Origin: Azospirillum brasilense
GTDB taxonomy: Bacteria; Pseudomonadota; Alphaproteobacteria; Rickettsiales; UBA3002
Assembly (NCBI GenBank): GCA_003241645.1
Contig: QFOX01000049.1
Location: forward strand, 1-13,133
Reading direction: 5' to 3'
DNA: 13,133 nucleotides
Part shown: positions 1-6,183 of the stretch, piece by piece
Position numbering within the stretch: the stretch's first letter is position 1
Layout: every line of letters begins with the position of its first letter
The notes under the pieces: generated by a model
Database searches by the model: none
What the model was told of the DNA's origin: nothing
The model's input: the letters and a program-made list of their open reading frames with translations, nothing else
Position numbers and translations under genes: made by a program

Positions 1-533
1 CTCAAATGGTGGTCCAGTACCACCACGGGCACACCACGCGCGTTCGCATGCGCAATGGGTGCGTGCGCCAGCGTGCCGCAATCCACCGTAATGATAAGGC
101 TGGCGCCCGCATCAATCAGCGTATCGAACGCGGCGATGCTCGGCCCGTAGCCTTCCTTCGCGCGATCGGGAATGTAGGGCAGCAGCGTCACGCCCAGCGG
201 CGTCAGGTAATGCCACAGCAGCGCGGTCGAGGTGGCGCCATCCACATCGTAATCGCCGAACACGGCGATCTTCTCACCGGCGCGCATGGCCTGCACCACC
301 GTCTGCACGGCTTTGTCCATATCCTTCAGGTGGAAGGGATCGGGCATGGCGTCACGCAGGGTAGGATTCAGGAAATCTGGCGCATCATCCACCGCCACCC
401 CGCGGCCGACGAGCAGCTCGGCCAGCAATTCGGGCATGCCATGCTGCTGCGCCATGGCCAGCACGGCGCGGTGGTCATGGGCGCGGGGCACCCATGCAAG
501 GCCGGAGGCGGTCGTGTGCGCAGCGATTTGCAT
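1..533 (-). CDS. recJ: Single-stranded-DNA exonuclease RecJ, N-terminal part (cut by window edge)
   Basis: RecJ is a 5'-3' single-strand exonuclease of the DHH family that acts in recombination and repair. The visible 177 codons hold the hallmark motifs: DYDVDG at residues 94-99 (motif I, metal binding), VDCG at 150-153 and LDHHL at 173-177 (DHH motif), where the window ends. The N-terminal segment with MPDPFHLKDM at 63-72 is also typical. I chose the ATG at 533 because the region MQIAAHTTASGLAW aligns by eye with the usual start of alphaproteobacterial RecJ; an in-frame ATG at 602 would add 23 residues and nearly touch the divergent pilin gene. No Shine-Dalgarno is visible for either start. 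In related genomes recJ commonly follows glpX directly; here the pilin-like gene at 609-1424 separates them. The protein continues beyond the left edge. Family assignment is very secure, the start less so. Confidence 0.95.
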   Translation of the reverse strand, partial: MQIAAHTTASGLAWVPRAHDHRAVLAMAQQHGMPELLAELLVGRGVAVDDAPDFLNPTLRDAMPDPFHLKDMDKAVQTVVQAMRAGEKIAVFGDYDVDGATSTALLWHYLTPLGVTLLPYIPDRAKEGYGPSIAAFDTLIDAGASLIITVDCGTLAHAPIAHANARGVPVVVLDHHL

Positions 534-572
534 GGCTCTGCTGTAGTCGTTTTCGCACGTGCTGAAAAGCTT

Positions 573-608
573 TTGCCCACCGGCGGGGGTTTTGTTATAC
601 ATATTGCT
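573..608. promoter_or_regulatory. Candidate divergent promoter box between recJ and pilin-like gene 1
   Basis: On the plus strand TTGCCC (573-578) and TATACA (596-601) are separated by 17 bases, each matching 4 of 6 sigma-70 consensus positions. The predicted start of transcription would fall almost on the pilin ATG at 609. On the minus strand the same AT-rich box reads TATAAC (599-594), a 5 of 6 match to a -10 box that could serve recJ, though no good -35 is seen for it. The box is the only AT-rich spot in a GC-rich 75-base spacer. This is pattern matching only. Confidence 0.3.
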
Positions 609-1424
609 ATGCAGCAACGCGGCTTTACCCTGGTCGAACTATCCATTGTGCTGGTCATTATTGGCCTGCTGGCCGGGGGTATTCTGGGTGGGCAATCGCT
701 GATCCGCGCGGCGGAAATGCGCACCGTCAGCACCGATATGCAGCGCTTTGCCACGGCCGTGAACGTGTTCACCGACAAGTATTTCTCCCTGCCCGGCGAC
801 TTCCGCGACGCGACGCGCTTCTGGGGCTATAGCGGCACCACCGTGTCGCCCGCCTGCGTGACCAACAGCGCCGCGGCCGCCGCCACCCCCGGCGCGTGCG
901 ATGGCAACGGCAACGGCACCATCGAGGATGCGACCGCCGCCAACCGCGCGGGCGAATCCTTTCAGGCATGGAAACAACTGGCCCTCGCCGGGCTGGTGGA
1001 AGGCACCTACACCGGCAATGCGGGCGCGCTGGCCAACGGCCACTACATTCCCGGCACCAACACGCCGCGCTCCAAGGCCGGCAGCAACGTGGGGTGGATG
1101 CTGACCTACATCAAGAACGACACCACGCCGGTGGTCAGCAGCCATTTGCTGAACGTGAATTACCTGAACTGGATGGGCGTGGGCGATACCGCCAGCAACG
1201 GGGCCGACGGCAGCTGGTCGGACGATGGATTCCTGAAGAATGAAGAAGCCTGGAACATCGACACCAAGCTGGATGACGGGCTGCCCGGCCAGGGCAAACT
1301 GCACGCCATGGGCATGGACACTGGCTGCACCACCAGCGCCAGCGGCACCGACCGTGCTGCGCCGTATAACCTTGCACTCACGCGCAGCAATGCGTGTGCG
1401 CTACTGCTGAATTACACGCGCTAA
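609..1424 (+). CDS. Prepilin-like secreted protein with type IV pilin N-terminal methylation domain (copy 1)
   Basis: The 271-residue product starts with a class III (type IV prepilin) signal: short leader MQQRG, cleavage expected after Gly5, then FTLVE with the conserved Glu at mature position 5, followed by a hydrophobic helix to about residue 28. Such proteins are cut and N-methylated by prepilin peptidase and held in the inner membrane or assembled into a fibre. The rest is a large globular domain with Cys at 83, 97, 240 and 263, a DGNGNGTIED loop at 98-107 that looks like an EF-hand or dockerin-type calcium loop, and the motif EEAWNIDTKLDDG at 212-224. It resembles the product of 12209-12988 throughout. 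The ATG at 609 is fixed by the signal; no Shine-Dalgarno precedes it. It lies opposite in strand to recJ and glpX and ends 5 bases from the glpX stop. The exact role (minor pilin, pseudopilin or adhesin) is unknown. Confidence 0.88.
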   Translation: MQQRGFTLVELSIVLVIIGLLAGGILGGQSLIRAAEMRTVSTDMQRFATAVNVFTDKYFSLPGDFRDATRFWGYSGTTVSPACVTNSAAAAATPGACDGNGNGTIEDATAANRAGESFQAWKQLALAGLVEGTYTGNAGALANGHYIPGTNTPRSKAGSNVGWMLTYIKNDTTPVVSSHLLNVNYLNWMGVGDTASNGADGSWSDDGFLKNEEAWNIDTKLDDGLPGQGKLHAMGMDTGCTTSASGTDRAAPYNLALTRSNACALLLNYTR

Positions 1425-1433
1425 AACGCTTAG
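1421..1433. repeat. 13-base palindrome joining two convergent stop codons
   Basis: CTAA-AACGC-TTAG contains the TAA of pilin-like gene 1 (1422-1424) and, on the other strand, the TAA of glpX (1432-1430). The same geometry recurs at 8019-8031. The stem is only 4 bp and no T tract follows, so it is not a convincing terminator. Confidence 0.4.
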
Positions 1434-2437
1434 ATCTCGGTCTTCAGGCCGAAATTATGCTGCGCTTCCACCCAGCGAATGGTGCCGGTCTTGCTGCGCA
1501 TCACGATGGAATGCGTGGTCGCACCGCCGGGGAAACGCTTCACGCCCTTCAGCATCGAACCGTCGGTGACGCCGGTGGCAGCGAACATCACATCGCCTTT
1601 GGCCATATCGAGGATGGAATATTTGCGGCTGAAATCCGTGATGCCCATGCGCGCGGCACGCTCTTTCTGCTCGTCCTCGCCGTCGAACAGCAGGCGGCCC
1701 TGCATCTGCCCGCCAATGCTGCGCAGCGCGGCTGCCGCCAGCACGCCTTCGGGTGCGCCGCCAATGCCCAGATACATGTCGATGCCGGTGGTGGCCGTCG
1801 CGGTGGCGATGACACCGGCCACGTCCCCATCGGGAATCAGCTGCACGCGGGCGCCTGCTTCGCGCAGATGCGCGATCTTCTCTTCGTGGCGGTCACGCTT
1901 AAGGATGGTGACAATCAGGTCGCTGACCTCTTTGTTCTTGGCCAGCGCAAGGTTCTTCAGGTTCTCTTTGATGCTCGCATCCAGATCCACCACGCCCTCC
2001 GGCAGGCCGCCGCCCACGGCGATCTTGTCCATGTACACATCCGGCGCATGCAGGAAGCCGCCATGCTCGGCCATGGCCAGCACGGCCAGCGAGTTGGGCC
2101 CGGCGGTGGCGCAAATGGTGGTGCCCTCCAGCGGGTCCAGCGCGATGTCGATGCGCGGGCCGGTGCCGGTGCCAACTTTTTCGCCGATATAAAGCATGGG
2201 CGCTTTGTCGCGCTCGCCTTCGCCGATCACCACGGTGCCGTCAATGGTCAGGCCATTGAGCGCTTCACGCATGGCGTTCACCGCGGCCTGGTCGGCATCC
2301 TTCTCGCGGCCACGGCCGATCCAGTGCGAACTGGCCAGCGCGGCTGCCTCGCTCACGCGCACGGCTTCCAGCGCGAAGTTGCGGTCCATGATCCACTCTT
2401 TGGTGGCGGGTTCGTTGCGGTAAGCGGGGGCGGTCAT
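1430..2437 (-). CDS. glpX: Class II fructose-1,6-bisphosphatase
   Basis: GlpX-type FBPase removes the 1-phosphate of fructose 1,6-bisphosphate in gluconeogenesis, a cytosolic metal-dependent reaction. The 335-residue length is normal for the family. Visible signatures are IGEGERDKAPMLYIGE at residues 71-86 (metal and active-site region), DPLEGTT at 101-107 (phosphatase metal-binding motif) and GGAPEGVLAAAAL at 226-238. The ATG at 2437 is supported by AGGAG at 2448-2444, six bases upstream; a later ATG (residue 17) has no such site. The gene starts 9 bases after hom ends, so the two are probably cotranscribed. In alphaproteobacteria glpX often sits between hom and recJ; here the recJ link is interrupted by a pilin-like gene on the other strand. 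In some methylotrophs and autotrophs the same family also handles sedoheptulose bisphosphate; nothing here tests that. Confidence 0.95.
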   Translation of the reverse strand: MTAPAYRNEPATKEWIMDRNFALEAVRVSEAAALASSHWIGRGREKDADQAAVNAMREALNGLTIDGTVVIGEGERDKAPMLYIGEKVGTGTGPRIDIALDPLEGTTICATAGPNSLAVLAMAEHGGFLHAPDVYMDKIAVGGGLPEGVVDLDASIKENLKNLALAKNKEVSDLIVTILKRDRHEEKIAHLREAGARVQLIPDGDVAGVIATATATTGIDMYLGIGGAPEGVLAAAALRSIGGQMQGRLLFDGEDEQKERAARMGITDFSRKYSILDMAKGDVMFAATGVTDGSMLKGVKRFPGGATTHSIVMRSKTGTIRWVEAQHNFGLKTEI

Positions 2438-2443
2438 GGAAAA

Positions 2444-2448
2444 CTCCT
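2444..2448 (-). promoter_or_regulatory. Ribosome binding site of glpX
   Basis: AGGAG on the minus strand, six bases before the glpX ATG at 2437. It overlaps the TAG stop of hom (2449-2447), a layout that favours translational coupling. It is the cleanest Shine-Dalgarno in this gene cluster and decides the glpX start. Confidence 0.75.
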
Positions 2449-3736
2449 AAGGTTCGATGCGTAACACCACCGGCGGCTCCACGCTCACCGGCAGTTTGGC
2501 AATGGTATCGGCCGCGCGTTTCACCGCGGCCTCCGACGTGTCGTGCGTGATGACGATCACCTGCGCGGAATGCCCGGCAATGACCGCACGCTGCGTGATG
2601 GAATGCACCGAGATGGATTGCTCGGCGAACGCACGCGTGAATTCGGCAAGCACGCCGGGTTCATCCTTCAGCGACAGGCGCAGGTAGTAGCAGCCCGCAT
2701 GCGCATCCAGCGCGGCGGGTTCGGCGGCGTGCAATGCGTCGGCCTTCACGGTGAAAGGTGCATAGCGGTCGCCACGCGCGATGGCGATCAGGTCGGCCAC
2801 CACGGCGCTGGCGGTGGGGCCTGCCCCGGCGCCACGGCCTTCGAACACCACGCGGCCCACGGCGTTGCCTTCCACCTGCACGGCGTTGAACGAGCCTGGA
2901 ATGACCGCCAGTGGCGAGCCGTTCGGCACGAGGCACGGATGCACGCGCTGCAGCAATTTTCCGTCTTCCATGCTGGCGATGCCGAGCAGTTTCACGGTGT
3001 AGCCGAAGCTCGCGGCGTATTCGATGTCGCGCAGCGTGATGCGGCGAATACCTTCGATGTGCATGCGCGCAAAATCGGGGCGCGTGCCGAATGCCAGCGA
3101 CGCGAGGATCGCGGTCTTGTGTGCGGCATCGATCCCGTCCACATCGAAGCTGGGATCGGCCTCGGCGTAGCCAAGCTGCTGCGCGTCGGCCAGCACGTCG
3201 GCAAAGTCGCGGCCTTCGCTGGCCATGGTGGTGAGAATGTAATTGCAGGTGCCGTTGAGAATGCCCGCCACGCGCGTGATGCGGTTGGCCGCAAGGCCGG
3301 AACGCAGTGCCGCGATGATGGGAATGCCCCCCGCCACCGCTGCTTCGAATGCCAGCACCACGCCGCGCGCTTCCGCGGCCTGCGCCAGCGCATGGCCATG
3401 ATGCGCGATGAGTGCCTTGTTGGCGGTAACCACATGCTTGCCGTTGGCGATCGCACGCTCGATGAGCGTTTTAGCCACGCCCTCCTGCCCGCCGATCACT
3501 TCGACGATGATGTCGATATCGTCCGCATCCGCCAGTGTGGTGGCGTCGCTCACCACGCGGATACCGTCCAGCGCCACGTCACGTTTTTTACTGGCATCGC
3601 GCATGCTCACGGCAACCACCTGAAGGGTCGCACCCGCGCGCGCGGCGATCATCTCGGCGTTCTCGCGCAGCAGGTTCAGCGTGCCTGCCCCTACCGTGCC
3701 GAGGCCGGCAATGCCAATGCGAAGGGTCTGGCTCAT
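2447..3736 (-). CDS. hom: Homoserine dehydrogenase
   Basis: The enzyme reduces aspartate semialdehyde to homoserine with NAD(P)H, the branch point toward threonine and methionine. The 429-residue protein has a Rossmann nucleotide-binding motif GLGTVG at residues 11-16, the TANKAL motif at 104-109 with the conserved Lys107, the substrate segment FDVDGIDAAHK at 197-207 with Lys207, and a C-terminal ACT domain from about 350 to 429, starting near YYLRLSLKDEPGVLAEF. This is the ordinary monofunctional, ACT-containing form; the ACT domain usually gives feedback control by threonine. Its ATG overlaps the stop of the upstream aminotransferase gene by four bases (ATGA, 3736-3733), and glpX follows after 9 bases, so an operon is very likely. 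No aspartokinase domain is fused. Confidence 0.96.
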   Translation of the reverse strand: MSQTLRIGIAGLGTVGAGTLNLLRENAEMIAARAGATLQVVAVSMRDASKKRDVALDGIRVVSDATTLADADDIDIIVEVIGGQEGVAKTLIERAIANGKHVVTANKALIAHHGHALAQAAEARGVVLAFEAAVAGGIPIIAALRSGLAANRITRVAGILNGTCNYILTTMASEGRDFADVLADAQQLGYAEADPSFDVDGIDAAHKTAILASLAFGTRPDFARMHIEGIRRITLRDIEYAASFGYTVKLLGIASMEDGKLLQRVHPCLVPNGSPLAVIPGSFNAVQVEGNAVGRVVFEGRGAGAGPTASAVVADLIAIARGDRYAPFTVKADALHAAEPAALDAHAGCYYLRLSLKDEPGVLAEFTRAFAEQSISVHSITQRAVIAGHSAQVIVITHDTSEAAVKRAADTIAKLPVSVEPPVVLRIEP

Positions 3737-4944
3737 GCGGCGCTCTTGAGTTGTTGTTTCACGGTTTCCGCGTCTTTGGCGAGGAAGGCCTTGATGTTGC
3801 GCACGGCCTGACGCAGGCGGTGCTTGTTCTCCACCAGCGCGATGCGCACATAGCCGTCGCCATACTCGCCGAAGCCGATGCCCGGCGCGACCGCCACCTC
3901 GGCCTGATCGAGCAGCAGCTTGCTGAACTCGAAGCTGCCAAGCTCGGCATATTGCGGCGGCAATTTCGCCCAGATGAACATGCTCGCCTTGGGTGATTCC
4001 ACCATCCAGCCCGCTTCGTGCAGGCCTTTGACCAGCACGTCGCGGCGCTCTTTGTACATGGCGCGCATCTGGTCCACGTAATCCTGCGGGCCGTTGATGG
4101 CAGTCACCGCTGCGGCCTGAATGGGCGTGAAGGTGCCGTAATCGAGGTACGACTTAATGCGCGTGAGCGCATGCACCAGCGTGCGATTGCCTGCCGCAAA
4201 ACCCACACGCCAACCGGCCATGGAATAGGTCTTGCTCATGCTGGTGAATTCGATGGCGATGTCCTTCGCGCCTTCCACCTGCAGGATGGACGGCGGCGGC
4301 GTGTCGTCGAAATAGATCTCGCAATAGGCCAGGTCCGAGATGATGTAGACGCCGTAGGATTTGCACAGCGCCACGAGCTTTTCGTAGAAATCGAGGCCGA
4401 CCACTTCTGCGGTCGGGTTGCCCGGATAATTCACGATGACGGCTACCGGCTTAGGCTGCTGGTGTTTGATGGCGCGCTCGAGCAGCTCAAGGAAATCCGC
4501 GCCCTCGGTCATGGGCAGGTAACGAATGGACGCCCCCGCGATCACCGGGCCATAGGCGTGGATGGGGTAGCACGGATTCGGCGTCACGATCACATCCGCC
4601 GGGCCGGTAATGGCCTCCACCAGATTGGCGAGGCCTTCCTTCGAGCCGATGGTGGTGATGACTTCCGTTTCCGGGTCCAGCGTCACGCCGAAGCGGCGCT
4701 TGTAATAGGCCGCTTGCGCTTTGCGCAGGCCCGTGATGCCGCGCGACACGGAATAGCCGTGCGCGGTTTCGTCCAGCGCTACTTCGCGCAGTTTCTCGAT
4801 CACGTGTTTTGGTGGCGCGGTGTCGGGGTTACCCATGCCAAGGTCGATAATGTCGCGCCCGGCGGCACGGTGCGCCGCCTTGATCTTGTTGACCTCGGCA
4901 AATACGTAAGGTGGCAGGCGACTGATTCGGTAAAACTCATCCAT
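3733..4944 (-). CDS. PLP-dependent class I/II aminotransferase, AlaC / LL-diaminopimelate aminotransferase type
   Basis: A fold-type I pyridoxal-phosphate transaminase of 403 residues from the ATG at 4944. Visible landmarks (numbered from this start) are DLGMGNPDTAPP at 34-45, the NYPGNPTAE segment at 172-180, SDLAY at 203-207, SMSKTYSMAGWRVGF at 235-249 whose Lys238 forms the Schiff base, and the carboxylate-binding Arg367 in YVRIALVEN. The start RLPPYVFAEVNKIKA is typical of the alphaproteobacterial enzymes found beside hom. Databases label this group variously as alanine transaminase (AlaC), LL-diaminopimelate or aspartate aminotransferase; sequence alone does not settle the amino donor. 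An upstream in-frame ATG at 4956 would add MHCT, but it lies inside a hairpin and the family usually begins near MDEF. The stop overlaps hom by four bases. Confidence 0.9.
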   Translation of the reverse strand: MDEFYRISRLPPYVFAEVNKIKAAHRAAGRDIIDLGMGNPDTAPPKHVIEKLREVALDETAHGYSVSRGITGLRKAQAAYYKRRFGVTLDPETEVITTIGSKEGLANLVEAITGPADVIVTPNPCYPIHAYGPVIAGASIRYLPMTEGADFLELLERAIKHQQPKPVAVIVNYPGNPTAEVVGLDFYEKLVALCKSYGVYIISDLAYCEIYFDDTPPPSILQVEGAKDIAIEFTSMSKTYSMAGWRVGFAAGNRTLVHALTRIKSYLDYGTFTPIQAAAVTAINGPQDYVDQMRAMYKERRDVLVKGLHEAGWMVESPKASMFIWAKLPPQYAELGSFEFSKLLLDQAEVAVAPGIGFGEYGDGYVRIALVENKHRLRQAVRNIKAFLAKDAETVKQQLKSAA

Positions 4945-4945
4945 G

Positions 4946-4977
4946 GTGCAATGCATCTAAAAGGTTAGGCATTGCAC
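4946..4977 (-). promoter_or_regulatory. Hairpin immediately before the aminotransferase start codon
   Basis: The arms GTGCAATGC (plus 4946-4954) and GCATTGCAC (4969-4977) are perfect inverted repeats of 9 bp. Inside them CTAA (4957-4960) pairs with TTAG (4965-4968) around the loop AAGG, with a 2-base bulge at 4955-4956. In the minus-strand transcript the hairpin ends one base before the AUG at 4944 and contains the alternative AUG at 4956. It could be a DNA operator, an RNA element controlling translation, or a processing site between the lipoprotein and aminotransferase genes. No T run follows on either strand, so a terminator is unlikely. Confidence 0.55.
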
Positions 4978-4999
4978 ATTAGAAGCGCAGGCCGCGATG

Positions 5000-6031
5000 T
5001 CAACGGCGATACGCGTAGCGCGACGTCGGCAGGAATTGATTTGCCATGCGGCTGCCGGTCGGTGCCATGGCGGTTTGCGTCGCGCCGCTGCCCGAAGCCA
5101 TGGGGTCGAACCCCGGCGGGCGCAGCTGGATGGGCTCAAGCCCCGCCGTTTGCATGGGTGCCGCGGCTGCGGGTGCAGGTGCGGCCGTGCCCATGGGCAA
5201 ATGGTCCATCTGGATCGGGGCTTGCGCGCCTTTCCCCGGCGCAGGGGCAGCAGCAGGAGCCATGGTGGGCGCGGGCGCTGCCTTCAGCGGCGGCGGTGGC
5301 GGCAGGTCGGCAATGCCACCGCGCACTTGCGCAGCGGGCGGCACGCTTACAGCTGCAGGGGCCGGTGCATTCATCGGCGCGGCGGCGGGGGCAGGCATGG
5401 GCGCGGGTGCATTCCCCGTGACCGCACGGGTCGAGGGCAATTCGGAAAGCATCGAGGGCTCGGCCGCGGCATCGCGCTCAAGCTGCACCTTCGCTGCCTC
5501 GGTCTGCACGCGTTGCTGCTCCAGTTCGGTGCGCACTTTGGCCAAACGCTCCGAAGCAGCCTGTTCGCCCTGCATCACCGGTGCGGGCGGCACGTTGCTC
5601 AATTGCGGGTAATTGCCAGCAAGCTGCATGTTCTCGCTGGGCACGGCGCGCCCTTGCGCTTTCGCTTCGGCGGCCAAACGCGCGTCGGCAATGCGTTGCG
5701 TCGCCGCGTCAACGGGCGGCAGGTCCATGCCCGGTTGCGGGGTGGCCTGTGCCACCGGCGGCAGCGGTGCGGCCTGCACGGCGGGTGCCATGGGCGCTGC
5801 TTGCTGCATCACCGGTTCCGGCTGCATCATCGGGGCTGGGGCCATGCTCGGCATCGACGCGGGCGCACCCGACAAGGCGGCGCGGTTCTCCTGCGGCATG
5901 CGGCGCTCGCCGACCACGGTATTGTAACGGGGCGTACTGGGATTTTCCGGGATCAGGAATGCACAACCGGTGCTAAGCACCGACAGGGCCAGAAGCGAGG
6001 ATAGACCACGGGCGACGGAAGTAAAACGCAT
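5000..6031 (-). CDS. Pro/Ala/Met-rich putative outer-membrane lipoprotein
   Basis: The 343-residue product is not a family I can name. It begins with a lipoprotein-like signal: Arg2 and Arg8, hydrophobic GLSSLLALSVLS, then STGC with Cys23 as the predicted lipidated residue; Ser at -3 is less usual than Leu. Ala follows the Cys, so outer-membrane sorting is expected by the Lol +2 rule. Residues 55-105 and 200-300 are low-complexity Ala/Pro/Met. Between them lies a charged, helix-prone stretch (about 110-190) with ERLAKVRTELEQQR, possibly a coiled coil, preceded by NYPQLSNVPPAP at 140-151, which recalls a motif I have seen in other alphaproteobacterial envelope proteins. The ATG at 6031 is chosen because it gives the signal peptide; the frame is open further upstream but without a signal. 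It ends 55 bases before the aminotransferase start and may share its transcript. Confidence 0.7.
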   Translation of the reverse strand: MRFTSVARGLSSLLALSVLSTGCAFLIPENPSTPRYNTVVGERRMPQENRAALSGAPASMPSMAPAPMMQPEPVMQQAAPMAPAVQAAPLPPVAQATPQPGMDLPPVDAATQRIADARLAAEAKAQGRAVPSENMQLAGNYPQLSNVPPAPVMQGEQAASERLAKVRTELEQQRVQTEAAKVQLERDAAAEPSMLSELPSTRAVTGNAPAPMPAPAAAPMNAPAPAAVSVPPAAQVRGGIADLPPPPPLKAAPAPTMAPAAAPAPGKGAQAPIQMDHLPMGTAAPAPAAAAPMQTAGLEPIQLRPPGFDPMASGSGATQTAMAPTGSRMANQFLPTSRYAYRR

Positions 6032-6037
6032 GACTTG

Positions 6038-6043
6038 CCTATA
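6038..6043 (-). promoter_or_regulatory. Possible -10 box or weak RBS of the lipoprotein gene
   Basis: TATAGG lies six bases before the lipoprotein ATG (6031). The divergent phaC gene has the same hexamer seven bases before its ATG (6171-6176). It could be a -10 box of a nearly leaderless message, or its AGG could act as a short Shine-Dalgarno. No convincing -35 is visible. Confidence 0.2.
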
Positions 6044-6149
6044 TTTTTTGTTGCTTTGGATGCGTGAATTGGACGGCCAAGCTAAAGCGGAGAATCGCGT
6101 TTGTCCAGCGCCAGAAACAAATGAATATTTTTGGCCGGAATCCGCCATT

Positions 6150-6176
6150 TGCTTATGGGGATAAGCATGCTATAGG
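6150..6176 (+). promoter_or_regulatory. Dyad-symmetric candidate operator/promoter upstream of phaC
   Basis: TGCTTAT (6150-6156) and ATAAGCA (6161-6167) form a perfect 7-bp inverted repeat around GGGG. An 8-base palindrome AGCATGCT (6164-6171) overlaps its right arm, and TATAGG (6171-6176) follows, a 4 of 6 match to a -10 box. The phaC ATG is seven bases further on. A repressor such as PhaR is a reasonable guess because PHA genes are often repressed at TGC/GCA-rich dyads, but no regulator gene is in view. Confidence 0.35.
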
Positions 6177-6183
6177 CTGCGCC

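Noticed and set aside
6..608. Open plus-strand frame continuing 201 codons upstream of prepilin-like gene 1
   Set aside because: It is antisense to clear recJ coding sequence with DYDVDG and DHH motifs, and the pilin signal sequence fixes the true start at 609.
2543..3811. Plus-strand open frame of 422 codons
   Set aside because: It lies opposite hom, whose motifs are complete. The translation is His/Arg/Gly-rich with no recognisable domain, as expected for an antisense shadow in GC-rich DNA.
4018..6004. Long plus-strand frames opposite the aminotransferase and lipoprotein genes
   Set aside because: The aminotransferase has a full motif set and the lipoprotein frame has a signal peptide; the plus frames have neither, and the one opposite the lipoprotein is an Arg/Gly/His repeat artefact of Ala/Pro-coding DNA.
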